Shown here piece after piece: positions 9,060 through 17,384 of a stretch of DNA of 64,000 nt. Below the pieces are notes generated by a model. The model searched no databases. It was given only the letters and a program-made list of their open reading frames with translations, and was not told the origin of the DNA. The translations under genes and the position numbers were made by a program. Location of the stretch: NCBI RefSeq assembly GCF_001562275.1, contig NZ_CP014304.1, positions 2,914,001 to 2,978,000 of the forward strand, written 5' to 3'. This stretch comes from Hymenobacter sp. PAMC 26628 (GTDB taxonomy: Bacteria > Bacteroidota > Bacteroidia > Cytophagales > Hymenobacteraceae). The number at the start of each line of letters is the position of its first letter. The first letter of the stretch is position 1.

Positions 9060-9911
9060 CTACTTGGGGCGCCAGGTGAGGCACACGCCGGGCACGCCGC
9101 CGTAGTAGCTGGGCACGATGCCCACGTCGCGGCCGATGGACTTGCGGCCCCAGCGGTTGCGGTGCGTCAGGTAAGCCAGGTGGGCCGACAGGATGCCGAA
9201 GCCCGCCCCGGCAAACACGTCGCTCTGCCAGTGTTTTTCGTTGATCATGCGCAGGGCCCCCACGCCGGTGGCGATGGTGTAGGCCCCGATGCCGTACCAC
9301 GGGCTCTTATCGCGCAGCTCGGTGTGCACAATGCTGGCGGCCAGGAACGCCTGCGCCGTGTGCCCCGACGGAAACGAGAGGTTATCGGAGCCATCGGGCC
9401 GCTCCTCGTGGCTCAGGGCCTTCACCACGAAGGTGCTGCTGAGCATGATGGCCTCGCTTTTGGCGATGATGAGCAACAGGTTCACCCGGTCGTTGTGCGA
9501 CTCGACGCCGGCCAGCGCCACGGCCCCCAACTCCAGGTAGGGCGCAAAAATGAGGTAGTCGGCAATGCGGCTGTTGGACTTCGGGAAGAGGCGGTGGATG
9601 TCGCGGTCAGCATCCTGGTTGGTGTAGAAGCCGCCCCCGTTGAAGGTGTACGCCCCGTAGCCGATCAAGATGGCCGGTACGATGCTTGCGCGCACCAGCT
9701 TGCGCTGGAAAAACGGCTTCCGCACCGACGAGGACACCCCGCTGGGGTTTTCGTACTTGTGCGCGGTGTCGGCCGCCGCGGGCGGGGCCACTGGGGGCAA
9801 CACTTGGGCTTGCGCCGCAGGGCCCGTCCCGGCCGCCAATGCCAATAAAACCAACCCGGCCGCGCCCACGCGCCGACCCTGATTGCGAATAGTAGAAAGA
9901 AAAAATTGCAT
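9060..9911 (-). CDS. PAP2-superfamily phosphatase (paralogue of 41226-42047)
   Basis: The start is placed at ATG 9911 (MQFFLSTIRN), which begins a signal peptide; an in-frame ATG at 9926 would add five residues. The three phosphatase motifs are present: KALSHEERPDG (motif 1), PSGHTAQAF (motif 2, with SGH) and RMINEKHWQSDVFAGAGFG (motif 3, His and Asp). The N-terminal region has a hydrophobic stretch and GGGFYTNQDADRDIHRLFP. Such enzymes remove phosphate from lipid phosphates such as undecaprenyl pyrophosphate or lipid A, outside the inner membrane. The gene at 41.2 kb encodes a close paralogue sharing long identical blocks. The substrate is not assignable. Confidence 0.92.
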   Translation of the reverse strand: MQFFLSTIRNQGRRVGAAGLVLLALAAGTGPAAQAQVLPPVAPPAAADTAHKYENPSGVSSSVRKPFFQRKLVRASIVPAILIGYGAYTFNGGGFYTNQDADRDIHRLFPKSNSRIADYLIFAPYLELGAVALAGVESHNDRVNLLLIIAKSEAIMLSSTFVVKALSHEERPDGSDNLSFPSGHTAQAFLAASIVHTELRDKSPWYGIGAYTIATGVGALRMINEKHWQSDVFAGAGFGILSAHLAYLTHRNRWGRKSIGRDVGIVPSYYGGVPGVCLTWRPK

Positions 9912-10126
9912 TGAATGCCCTGCCAATAAAACAAAATTTGTCGTTAAACCTGTCGCAAACCTGTGGCCGTGGAGGCCCCCTGGGGTATTTGCGGCTACAG
10001 GTTTGCGCCCAAAAGCTCCCTACGACGCCGCCGGGCCTTTGGGTTACCAAATCGTAAAGTAATCAGCCTGCGTAGCGCGCCTACCGTTGCGCCAACGCCT
10101 GGCAGTTAGCCCCGGGGCCCCAAACA

Positions 10127-10169
10127 CCATTCAGCCGCGCAGACTTTGCAAGTCCGAGCGGCTGAATGG
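10127..10169. repeat. Cruciform-type inverted repeat downstream of the amidohydrolase
   Basis: 12-bp perfect arms CCATTCAGCCGC (10127-10138) and GCGGCTGAATGG (10158-10169) enclose a second small stem GACTT/AAGTC (10142-10146 and 10150-10154). It lies about 40 bp past the amidohydrolase stop on the minus strand and may act as its terminator, although no clear T tract follows. The rest of 9912-10209 shows no gene. Confidence 0.6.
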
Positions 10170-10209
10170 CTGATGCGTAAGGCGCGAACCCGCGGCGTCC
10201 ACGCTGCTG

Positions 10210-11490
10210 CTACGGCTGGCGGTAGAGCACGCCGCCCTTCATCACGAGGCGCACTTGGCGCAGGGCTTCTACTTGCCGGGTGGGGTCGCCGGCCACGGCC
10301 ACGAGGTCGGCGAGCAGGCCGGGGGCGACGCGGCCGCGGTCGGCGAGGTGGAAAACTTGGGCGTTGCCAGCAGTAGCGGCGCGCAGCACTTGCAGCGGGG
10401 CCAGGCCGTAGTCGTTCACCAGCAATTCCAGCTCGCGGGCGTTGTCGCCGTGCGGAAACACGCCCACGTCGCCACCCATCACCAGCGTCACGCCGGCTTG
10501 CAGCGCCGCCTGCACGGCGCGGTGCTTGGCCAGCACCCGCTCGGGCGTGGGGCCCTGGCCTTTTTTCCAGCCCCTGTACTGCGAGATGGCATCGGTGGCG
10601 GCCACGGTGGGGCACAGGGCCACGCCGCGCTGCTTCATCAGGCGGAACACTTCGGGCGTGCCGGCGTCGCCGTGCTCAATGGTTTCGACGCCGGCCAGCA
10701 CGGCGCGGCGCATGCCCTCGGCGGTGCTGGCGTGGGCCACCACGCCGCGGCCCGTCGAGCGGGCGGTTTGCACAATCAGCGTCAATTCTTCCTGCGAAAA
10801 CGTGGGCGCGGCCGTGCCGCCGGGGCCCCAGCGGTAGTCGGCGTACACCTTCACCACGTCGGCCCCGCGGCCAATCTGCTCGCGCACGGCCCGGATGATG
10901 CCGTCCACGCCGTCGGCCTCCTGGGCCCCCTGGGGCAGGTCGTCCACGGCGGCCAGGCGGGGGCCGTAGCTGCCGGTGGCCACCAGGGCGCGCGTGGCCA
11001 CCAGCAGCCGGGGCCCCGGGATAATCCCCTCGTCAATGGCCTGCTTCAAGCCCACATCGGCGTAGCCGGCGCCTTCCGTGCCCAAGTCGCGGGTGGTAGT
11101 GAAGCCGGCCAGCAGCGTGCGCTGGGCGTGCACGGTGGCGCGGGCCACGCGCAGGGCCAGCGGCTCCTTCAGCACCTGGTCGTCCCAGGGCGTTTCGTTG
11201 TAGGGGTGCAGCAGCAGGTGCGAGTGCCCCTCAATGAGGCCCGGCAGCAGCGTGAGGCCGGGCAGCTCCAGGGTGCGCGCGCCGGCCGGGGCAGTGAGCT
11301 GCGCCGCCGGCCCCGCGGCCGTAATTTTGCCGTTCTCCACCAGCACGGCCCAACCCGGGTGCAGGTCCTGGCCGTCGAACACGGCGGCGGGGTGCAACAG
11401 CGTGGCCGTGGGTGGTGCGGCGGGCCTGGGGGCCTGGGCGCGGGCCGCTAGGGGGAGCAGCCACAGGCAAAAAACGAAAATCCGGTGCAT
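10210..11490 (-). CDS. Secreted metal-dependent amidohydrolase (imidazolonepropionase-like)
   Basis: The 426 residues begin with a signal peptide (cleavage near AARAQAP). The protein has the composite amidohydrolase fold: a small beta-sandwich at the N-terminus, then a TIM barrel. Metal ligands are visible in order: HSH in LIEGHSHLLL, the bridging Lys in DVVKVYADY, His in VVAHAS, His in TIEHGD and Asp in VMGGDVGVF. This pattern fits the prolidase/Xaa-Pro or imidazolonepropionase-like branch (PF01979), whose secreted members often hydrolyse dipeptides or cyclic amides. It is a single gene, and the substrate cannot be inferred from neighbours. Confidence 0.9.
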   Translation of the reverse strand: MHRIFVFCLWLLPLAARAQAPRPAAPPTATLLHPAAVFDGQDLHPGWAVLVENGKITAAGPAAQLTAPAGARTLELPGLTLLPGLIEGHSHLLLHPYNETPWDDQVLKEPLALRVARATVHAQRTLLAGFTTTRDLGTEGAGYADVGLKQAIDEGIIPGPRLLVATRALVATGSYGPRLAAVDDLPQGAQEADGVDGIIRAVREQIGRGADVVKVYADYRWGPGGTAAPTFSQEELTLIVQTARSTGRGVVAHASTAEGMRRAVLAGVETIEHGDAGTPEVFRLMKQRGVALCPTVAATDAISQYRGWKKGQGPTPERVLAKHRAVQAALQAGVTLVMGGDVGVFPHGDNARELELLVNDYGLAPLQVLRAATAGNAQVFHLADRGRVAPGLLADLVAVAGDPTRQVEALRQVRLVMKGGVLYRQP

Positions 11491-11657
11491 TATTTCCTCG
11501 TGGTTTAAGAAGCTGTATATACGGTTTTCAGGCTAGTCACCGCTTGGCGGGTCAGGACAGGTTCATTCCTTCGGAAACCACTAGTAGGAAATCGTGGTAA
11601 CGTCGCGCCCATCCAGCGTCCGCCAAATAAAGCACGGCGGGGCCCGGCGGCCACAAA

Positions 11658-11690
11658 GAAAGGCCGCCCTGGCAAGCAGGACGGCCTTTC
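11658..11690 (-). terminator. Intrinsic terminator-like hairpin after the coiled-coil gene
   Basis: The stem GAAAGGCCG...CGGCCTTTC (11658-11670 with 11678-11690, one mismatch) has a seven-base loop, followed on the minus strand by TTTGT. It is placed for the gene ending at 11717. A near-identical hairpin follows the aldolase gene at 20896-20928. Confidence 0.65.
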
Positions 11691-11716
11691 GAGGGGGCTT
11701 ATTTCCGGGGGGGCGC

Positions 11717-12136
11717 TTACGCGGGCAGCGCGGCCTTGCGGCTGGCCACGGCCGACTGGGCGCTGCTGAGGGTAGCCACCTGGGCGGCTACCTGCTCGGC
11801 ATCGACGGCGGCCAGGAAGGCCGCGGTGCCGGTGCGGGCCTGGCCGCGCTCGGTCAGGTTGTCTTTGCGGTCGGTGGCGCGGCGCAGCTTGCTTTCGGTT
11901 TGCTTTTTGAGGGCGGCCGGCATATTGGGCACGTTGAGCATGGCCGTGTAGGAGTCGATTTCGGCCTGCACACCGGCCAGCCGGGCCGCTACGTCGGCAG
12001 TGCTGCGGCCGGCCTGGCTGGCGGCGTAGTCGAGGTTGGCGGTGCGGTGCTGGTAGCCGTCCAGCTCGGCTTGCAGGTCGGCGAGGGCATCGTCGCACTC
12101 GGCTTTGGTGGTGAGGAAGGTCAGGTCAAGGGCCAT
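11717..12136 (-). CDS. Hypothetical coiled-coil protein
   Basis: The 139 residues carry no signal peptide or membrane segment. The composition is Ala, Gln, Lys and Asp rich, with long predicted helices (for example AECDDALADLQAELDGYQHR and ALKKQTESKLRRATDRKDNL), suggesting a helical bundle or coiled coil. It has its own downstream terminator hairpin. I do not recognise the family. It lies just upstream of the XRE-regulator end of the defence-type island, but nothing ties it to that island. Confidence 0.65.
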   Translation of the reverse strand: MALDLTFLTTKAECDDALADLQAELDGYQHRTANLDYAASQAGRSTADVAARLAGVQAEIDSYTAMLNVPNMPAALKKQTESKLRRATDRKDNLTERGQARTGTAAFLAAVDAEQVAAQVATLSSAQSAVASRKAALPA

Positions 12137-12218
12137 AATAAAGAATGAGGTAGGAATGAAAAAATGTACGCTTCAAAAGTAGCGAGCCCTGCGTTACATT
12201 TTAGCATTCCGATGCTTT

Positions 12219-12773
12219 TTAGTTAGCAATTTCCTCCCCGCTACCCAGTGTGCTCAGCAGCGCGGCCAGCTCAGTGGCTTCGGCTTCGAGGGCGGCGGCG
12301 CGCAGGCGCAGCAGGTGGTAGCGGGCGGCCGTTTCGCCGTCGAGGTCGGCGGCGGCCTGCGCCTGGCGGCGCAGCAGCCAGGCGCGGGCGCGCTCGTCGG
12401 CCGGGGCCAGCAGGGCGGGCAGGGCGGCCTGCCAGCGGCGGGCGTATTCCAGGGTTTGGGTGAGGGCGGCCAGCTCGCGGCGCAGCCGGCGGGCCTGGTG
12501 CTGGCAGGTGGCGAGGCGGGCGGCGAGGGGGGCGGGGGCGGGCGGGGCCAGGTGGGCAGCGGGGACTTCGGCCGTAGCAGGGGCTGCCAGCGCTTGCAGC
12601 AGGGGCAGCAGCCGCTGCGCAGCAGCCAGGCTAGTGGGCTTGCGGCCAGCTTCGAGGTGGCCCACCATGCCCGCCCCTACCCCCAGGTAAGCGGCCAGCG
12701 TGGCCTGGTCGAGGCCGAAGTGGCGGCGCACCTGCGCCAGCGGGGTAGCGGAGAACTTGGCGCGGCGCGGCAT
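12219..12773 (-). CDS. XRE-family HTH regulator with helical C-terminal domain; candidate controller of the island
   Basis: 184 residues. A Cro/C1-type helix-turn-helix covers about residues 9-62 (LAQVRRHFGLDQATLAAYLG, then VGAGMVGHLEAGRKPTS). The C-terminal 110 residues are Ala/Leu/Arg-rich helices that could serve for dimerisation. The start codon lies only 7 bp from a 41-bp inverted repeat (12781-12821) whose half sites and spacing match those upstream of the nuclease-methyltransferase operon (17275-17315). This suggests that it binds both sites, represses itself and controls the restriction operon, like controller proteins of restriction systems. Binding is inferred. Confidence 0.85.
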   Translation of the reverse strand: MPRRAKFSATPLAQVRRHFGLDQATLAAYLGVGAGMVGHLEAGRKPTSLAAAQRLLPLLQALAAPATAEVPAAHLAPPAPAPLAARLATCQHQARRLRRELAALTQTLEYARRWQAALPALLAPADERARAWLLRRQAQAAADLDGETAARYHLLRLRAAALEAEATELAALLSTLGSGEEIAN

Positions 12774-12780
12774 GGCAAGC

Positions 12781-12821
12781 GGGGTAGGTTATTTCTTACA
12801 AAATCAAAAGCAACCTACCTC
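12781..12821. promoter_or_regulatory. Operator copy 1, upstream of the XRE regulator
   Basis: Half sites GGGGTAGGTT (12781-12790) and AACCTACCTC (12812-12821) form an inverted repeat with one mismatch. Half-site starts are 31 bp apart, about three helical turns. Copy 2 at 17275-17315 has the same half sites at the same spacing. Its position immediately before the regulator's ATG suits autoregulation. Confidence 0.75.
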
Positions 12822-12935
12822 ACCCTTCTCTACTGCTAGAATCCTCAGCTATTTGAGTAATTAATGCGTCTGGCAGGGCTATCTACTGTCTTCGCGTCAC
12901 TGAGAGAGTGCAAGCAAGGAGGAATAAGGCAATAA

Positions 12936-13727
12936 CTACAGCTTTTTGCGCACGGCCGGGTCAATATAAAAATCCATTTCGCTTAGCTCATCGGCCAAGC
13001 GGCGCTTCCAGGCATCGGCTTTATCGTAGCCCTCATACACCACCCCGCTAAAGTCGCTGGGCATTTCTACGCTGCCCGCCATGAGCACGAATACGTGGCG
13101 GCGGCCCAACAGCGCCACAAAGTACCCCAACTCCAGAATCACGTTCTGCCGGGCGCGAGGCAACGGCTTCAGTTCGGCTTTTCCGGCCGGTTTCAGGTTC
13201 CCCACATCGTCGGGACTGCACAACACGATGGCGTAGCCGCAGGCCCGCGCCTCCCGGTCAAACTTCTCAATGATGGTGTCGCCCTTGTTCAAGGCTTCAC
13301 TCAGCACGACATCATCCAGCCCTACCTGGTGCAAGAACCCCTGCACAGCTTTGCGCATGGCCTCGTCGCGGCCGTGAACGATAAACACCTTGCGGCTTTC
13401 GGCTGCTACGGTGGTGAGCAGACCCGCCAGGGTAGTACGTGCCGACCGAAGCACGCTCATTTCCAACCGGACGGCGTGGCCCCAGGTATCTTTTGCGCTT
13501 AGCTTCTCGGTCAGCTTGGTAAGTTTCTCTTGGTGTTTTGCTCCTTGTACCAGTTTGGCTTTCGACAATAGACCACGGGCAGCGGTAGCAATAGCAACCA
13601 ATTCTTTTTGAATAGGGCTCGTGTCCGGTTGCGACTGGTAATAGGCCTGACTGCCTGGCTTGGCCGCCGCTGGCAGCGTTACGGCGGTGATGCGGGCTTG
13701 GAGAGCGGCGAGTTTCGGGCGGTCCAT
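12936..13727 (-). CDS. TIR-like nucleotide-binding protein (PF10137, CAP12-type)
   Basis: 263 residues. The first 110 are helical and unrecognised. From about 112 the TIR-like fold begins with RKVFIVHGRDEAMRKAVQGF, followed by FDREARACGYAIVLCSPDDVG. The family signature QNVILELGYFVALLGRR contains E199, the residue expected to be catalytic in NAD-cleaving TIR domains. The tail (MPSDFSGVVYEG, then AWKRRLADEL) also matches the family. PF10137 domains occur as effectors in CBASS/Pycsar-type defence. The gene is the last of an operon with the nuclease-methyltransferase and HsdS (36-bp gap), so a role as an NAD-depleting backup to restriction is plausible but inferred. Confidence 0.87.
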   Translation of the reverse strand: MDRPKLAALQARITAVTLPAAAKPGSQAYYQSQPDTSPIQKELVAIATAARGLLSKAKLVQGAKHQEKLTKLTEKLSAKDTWGHAVRLEMSVLRSARTTLAGLLTTVAAESRKVFIVHGRDEAMRKAVQGFLHQVGLDDVVLSEALNKGDTIIEKFDREARACGYAIVLCSPDDVGNLKPAGKAELKPLPRARQNVILELGYFVALLGRRHVFVLMAGSVEMPSDFSGVVYEGYDKADAWKRRLADELSEMDFYIDPAVRKKL

Positions 13728-13763
13728 GTAGTGGAGAATAGAAAGTAGTAGCGCAAAACGAAA

Positions 13764-15128
13764 TTAGTTTCCCAGCAGCCGCGCCTCGAACGCCGCCTTG
13801 GCCGCTGCCCAGCCCGCATCGGCCGCCTCGCGCAGCTGCCGGGCCCGGGCACGGCGGCGCTGCACCTCGGCTACTACCTCGCGTTGCACCGCCAGCGGGG
13901 GCACGGGTAAAATGAGGTCGGGCACGTCCTCATTTGCTAGGCGCGGGTGTGTGTTGCCGGTCATCATATGTATGGTTTGGAGCAGCATCAGCTTGCTGCG
14001 TAGGGCCACCGCTAAATAATCGGCGTGAATGGCGGCCTCGTCGCGCACCCGCAACACATGAAACTCCGGCGAACAACAGCCGTCCGCTTCGGCCAAATAC
14101 ACTTTGTTGAGGTAAGGCCGCAGGCGCATAAATAATACGTCGCCCGCCAGGAAGGTAAAGCAATTGCCCTCCGACGTTTCGGAAGACGCTACCAGTTCGC
14201 CCGTATGGCTCTGGACGTGGCCCAGGCTCAAGTAATTCTCGCTTGGCGTTTTGATTTGCTGCCGCACAAAATCCACCAAGTCGCCCAAGCGCTCGTGCCG
14301 TACCCCGGCTTCCTCAATGGCGCGTAGCGTGAGCAGGCGCTCCGGGTGAAAATATTCCGGGCTGATGCGGCCTTTCTGGAAGGCATCGGCCATCCAAACG
14401 CCAAAAACCCGGCGGCCATCATTGGCGGGCGTACTGATACCGAGTGTAGCCAGCAAATACGTGTCGAAACCTCCCAGCAACGCCTCCGCCTCGGCCAGTT
14501 GCCGCTGGCGTAGGGCGCGGGCGGCGTTCATGGCCGCTACCAGTTCCTGCTGCACCGGCAGCGGCGGCAGGGGAATCCCGAAGTCCCGGATTTCCTCCGA
14601 GTTGATGTTAGTCATCCCGACGATTTGCCGGGAGACACAATCAATTTGCAAGCGGCCCGTTGGTGCGTTCAGGAAATCAGAAGCAAACTGCGAGTCTAAT
14701 TCCAGCGGGTTGGTGCGTACCCGAATGAGATACGAAGCAAATACCCACTTGCCCGGCTCGCGGAATACTTCGCATTTACCTACCAATTCCTTTGAGTTGG
14801 TGCGGTTGAAAAGAATGTCGCCCAACTCAATTCGGTAAGAATCTACTTCTTTCTCCGGTAGGGTTACGTACTTCAAATCGTCCAGCGCCCAGCCGTCTTG
14901 TTGCAGGTTATTCATCCGCACGATAGGCACCCCGCTAGGTTCGGTAGAGGCCAGCGTAGAAGAGCCGTATTGCACCAGCGTCAGCTTAGACCCCAGCGGT
15001 ACGGCCGGGTAAGCCGCATTAGCCAGCCGCTCTTTTACCAGCGGCAGCAACCGGCTATAATTGACATCGGCCCGCGTTTCGATTTCGCCCCGTGTAGCGC
15101 CAAAGCAGGATGCTTGGCTCCGCTCCAC
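13764..15128 (-). CDS. hsdS: Type I-like specificity subunit HsdS, two target-recognition domains
   Basis: 454 residues from a GTG start, 5 bp after the methyltransferase stop. Two target-recognition domains are present (about 35-200 and 255-420), each ending in the conserved turn IPLPPLPVQQELV or LPVPPLAVQREVV and followed by a conserved helix (ARALRQRQLAEAEALL; RRRARARQLREAADAGW) that spaces the domains. This predicts a bipartite target. It should supply DNA recognition for the adjacent fused nuclease-methyltransferase, as subunit B does for BcgI. The sequence is intact. Confidence 0.92.
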   Translation of the reverse strand: MERSQASCFGATRGEIETRADVNYSRLLPLVKERLANAAYPAVPLGSKLTLVQYGSSTLASTEPSGVPIVRMNNLQQDGWALDDLKYVTLPEKEVDSYRIELGDILFNRTNSKELVGKCEVFREPGKWVFASYLIRVRTNPLELDSQFASDFLNAPTGRLQIDCVSRQIVGMTNINSEEIRDFGIPLPPLPVQQELVAAMNAARALRQRQLAEAEALLGGFDTYLLATLGISTPANDGRRVFGVWMADAFQKGRISPEYFHPERLLTLRAIEEAGVRHERLGDLVDFVRQQIKTPSENYLSLGHVQSHTGELVASSETSEGNCFTFLAGDVLFMRLRPYLNKVYLAEADGCCSPEFHVLRVRDEAAIHADYLAVALRSKLMLLQTIHMMTGNTHPRLANEDVPDLILPVPPLAVQREVVAEVQRRRARARQLREAADAGWAAAKAAFEARLLGN

Positions 15129-15133
15129 GGGGC

Positions 15134-17206
15134 TTAGACGAAAAAAGGTGCCGGGTTCCGCTCAAAGGCTTTGTATTGCGCGACCAGCCCGGTATTGGGG
15201 ATGATTTCGCGGTGGCGCTCGGTCCATCCGGCTTTTTTGGGGTCCAGGTCGTTCCAGTCGTACCACACGCGGTAGGTAAACAGGTCGCAGGCGTGCTGCT
15301 CGATGCGCTCCTTCGCGGGCACTTCGCTTTCCAGGCTCACCACGTAGGTGGGGCGGCCGGTGGCATCGTAGCCGATGTTGTCGGCCAGGGCCATAAACAG
15401 GGGCGCTTTGGCGGGCACTGTTTCGCCGGCTTTGAGCTTGCGCAAAAACACGATACTGGTTTTCACGCCCGCGTCGTAGTGCGCAAACGCGAACTGTGGC
15501 AGGCTCACCACGCCCAGCACCTGGAAGTGCCCCAGCAGCCAGTCGCGCACGCCTTGCAGCGACGAGTTGGTGAGGATGCCATCGGGCAGCACCACGGCCG
15601 CCCGCCCGGTACCGGGCTTCAAAAAGGTGTGCAGGCGCTCCAGAAACAGGATTTCCGTCTTGATGCTGGCCCGCTCCTTGAGGCTTTTGGCCCCGCGCTT
15701 GCCGGCGGGGTCGTCTTCGTCTACGTCGGCGGGGTCGCCGGGGCGGGCGTTGGCGTTCTTGCTTAGGTAGCGGCGCAGCTCGTACTGCTCGATGTACTTT
15801 TCGCCCACCTCGGTGCGCTTCACCACCGCGCCAAAGGGCGGGTTGGTAAACACGAGGTCGAACTTATCGGGGGCCAGGCCGGGGTTTTTGCCGGTGAGGG
15901 TGGCCATAAAATCCAGCGCGTCGTTGCCCACGATGTTGGTGTGGCCGTCGTCGTGGATAATCATGTTCATCTTGGCCACCCGCGCCAGCTCGTCGTTCAC
16001 CTCAATGCCAAAGAGGCGCTTCTCGGCGTAGTCGTGCCAGTAGTCGAAGTGCTTCTTGAACTGCGCGGGGTCAGTTTTGCGCTTGGGAAACAGCTTGTCG
16101 GCCTCGCGGCGCACGTGGTCGAGGGCATACAGCAAAAAGCCGCCCGACCCGCAAGCTGGGTCAATGGTGAAGTCGTCGCGCTTCGGCCCCAGCAGCTCAA
16201 TGGCAAAGGCAATCGGCTCGCGGGGCGTGAAGTACTGCCCGAAGTCGCCCTTAAAGAAGCCGCTCATAAACTCCTCAAACGCCACGCCCTTCGTGTCGAG
16301 GTCGGTGCGGTTGAGCGAGATGCTTTCCAGGTGCTCCACCACCCGCGCCAGCGGCCCGTCTTCCACCAGCAGCCGGTCGGTAAACACGTCCGGCTCGTCT
16401 TCGCGCTCCTTGTCGTAAAGGCGGTGAATGCGCAGGGCCAGCTCGGCATCGGTTTCGCCGTCGCCGCTCTGAAAGGCGTAGGGCTCACCGTCGGGCCGGG
16501 CGGGGTTCTTCTCGTCGCGGTGCTTCACGAACACCAGCTTGCAAAACTCACCAAACGCCACGATGGGCGAGCGCTTGCCGCCGCCCCACAGCGTTTGGTG
16601 GCACTTGCGAATGGCCGAGCGCAAGTCTTCGCGGGGCACGGCCACCAGGTCTTTGCCCGCCACGCCCTGGTAGTAGCGCCACTTGGGCGGCTTCTCGTAG
16701 CGGTGCGGAATGTCGGTGAGCTTGTTACCGTCGCGCATTCCGGCCGGGTACTTCTTGGGGTCGTCGAAGCGCAGCAGGCGGCGGGTAGTAGTGCCCGACA
16801 CCGCCCCCGCAAACGAGGCACTGAGCTGGTTGCGGTAGCCGCAAGCCTGCTCCAACGCCTGCGCCATCGCCGAGTCGGAGGTATCGGCCGCCTTCACCTC
16901 AAATACGAAATAGGGCTGCATGGCCAGCGCATCGTGAAAGATGACAATGTCGGCCCGCTTGTTATTTACCCGGTCGGGGATGGGAAACTCCAACCGAATA
17001 TTTTCGGCTGGGTACTCGTACTTATAAATCAGTTCGGCCCACAACTCAGCCCGCACTTTCTCTTCAGGGTTGGCCCATTTGGCTTTAAAAAGCGTCGGCC
17101 CATCAGGCACGGCGCGGTAGTGAATGTTTTCGGTTTTGCCGTCGGTTACGAGAGCGGCCAAGTCATCGTCAAACGCTTGGGGCAGGTAAAGAATTGGTTC
17201 GGACAC
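15134..17206 (-). CDS. Fused PD-(D/E)xK nuclease and N6-adenine methyltransferase (BcgI-A-like)
   Basis: 690 residues, start GTG at 17206. Residues about 45-145 form a HsdR-N-type (PF13588) nuclease: RADIVIF gives D86, and YFVFEVKA gives E103 and K105, a D-x16-ExK site. The HsdM-type methyltransferase follows: helical N-terminal part about 190-330 with QYFTPRE, motif I DPACGSGGF at 349-357, and motif IV NPPF at 455-458. There is no HsdR helicase gene in the island, so cleavage would come from the fused domain, as in Type IIB/IIG BcgI. It is first in an operon with hsdS and the TIR-like gene, and has the 41-bp operator 69 bp upstream. Confidence 0.9.
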   Translation of the reverse strand: MSEPILYLPQAFDDDLAALVTDGKTENIHYRAVPDGPTLFKAKWANPEEKVRAELWAELIYKYEYPAENIRLEFPIPDRVNNKRADIVIFHDALAMQPYFVFEVKAADTSDSAMAQALEQACGYRNQLSASFAGAVSGTTTRRLLRFDDPKKYPAGMRDGNKLTDIPHRYEKPPKWRYYQGVAGKDLVAVPREDLRSAIRKCHQTLWGGGKRSPIVAFGEFCKLVFVKHRDEKNPARPDGEPYAFQSGDGETDAELALRIHRLYDKEREDEPDVFTDRLLVEDGPLARVVEHLESISLNRTDLDTKGVAFEEFMSGFFKGDFGQYFTPREPIAFAIELLGPKRDDFTIDPACGSGGFLLYALDHVRREADKLFPKRKTDPAQFKKHFDYWHDYAEKRLFGIEVNDELARVAKMNMIIHDDGHTNIVGNDALDFMATLTGKNPGLAPDKFDLVFTNPPFGAVVKRTEVGEKYIEQYELRRYLSKNANARPGDPADVDEDDPAGKRGAKSLKERASIKTEILFLERLHTFLKPGTGRAAVVLPDGILTNSSLQGVRDWLLGHFQVLGVVSLPQFAFAHYDAGVKTSIVFLRKLKAGETVPAKAPLFMALADNIGYDATGRPTYVVSLESEVPAKERIEQHACDLFTYRVWYDWNDLDPKKAGWTERHREIIPNTGLVAQYKAFERNPAPFFV

Positions 17207-17274
17207 GTTGGGTAAAGAAACGTCAAACTAGAACCCCGAAGGTACAGCGGGCAACCATAAGCGCTGCTTGCGCG

Positions 17275-17315
17275 GAGGTAGGTTATTTTTTGATTTATAA
17301 AAAATAACCTACCTC
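17275..17315. promoter_or_regulatory. Operator copy 2, upstream of the nuclease-methyltransferase operon
   Basis: A perfect 17-bp inverted repeat GAGGTAGGTTATTTTTT (17275-17291) and its complement (17299-17315) surrounds a 7-bp spacer. The outer ten bases of each arm, and their 31-bp offset, match the site at 12781-12821 beside the XRE gene. It lies between the upstream small gene (ending 17385) and the GTG at 17206, so it belongs to the restriction operon's promoter. A rho-independent terminator is an alternative reading because of the T/A runs. Confidence 0.75.
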
Positions 17316-17384
17316 ACTCAGCTTTAAAAAGCCCCGGTCGCGTGAGCAGCTGAGGCATCTTTCCAGCATCAATCGTAGCCCCCG

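Noticed and set aside
15134..17206. Orphan Type I system that lost hsdR
   Set aside because: The N-terminus of the M subunit carries its own nuclease motif, so the absence of hsdR fits a BcgI-like plan rather than loss.
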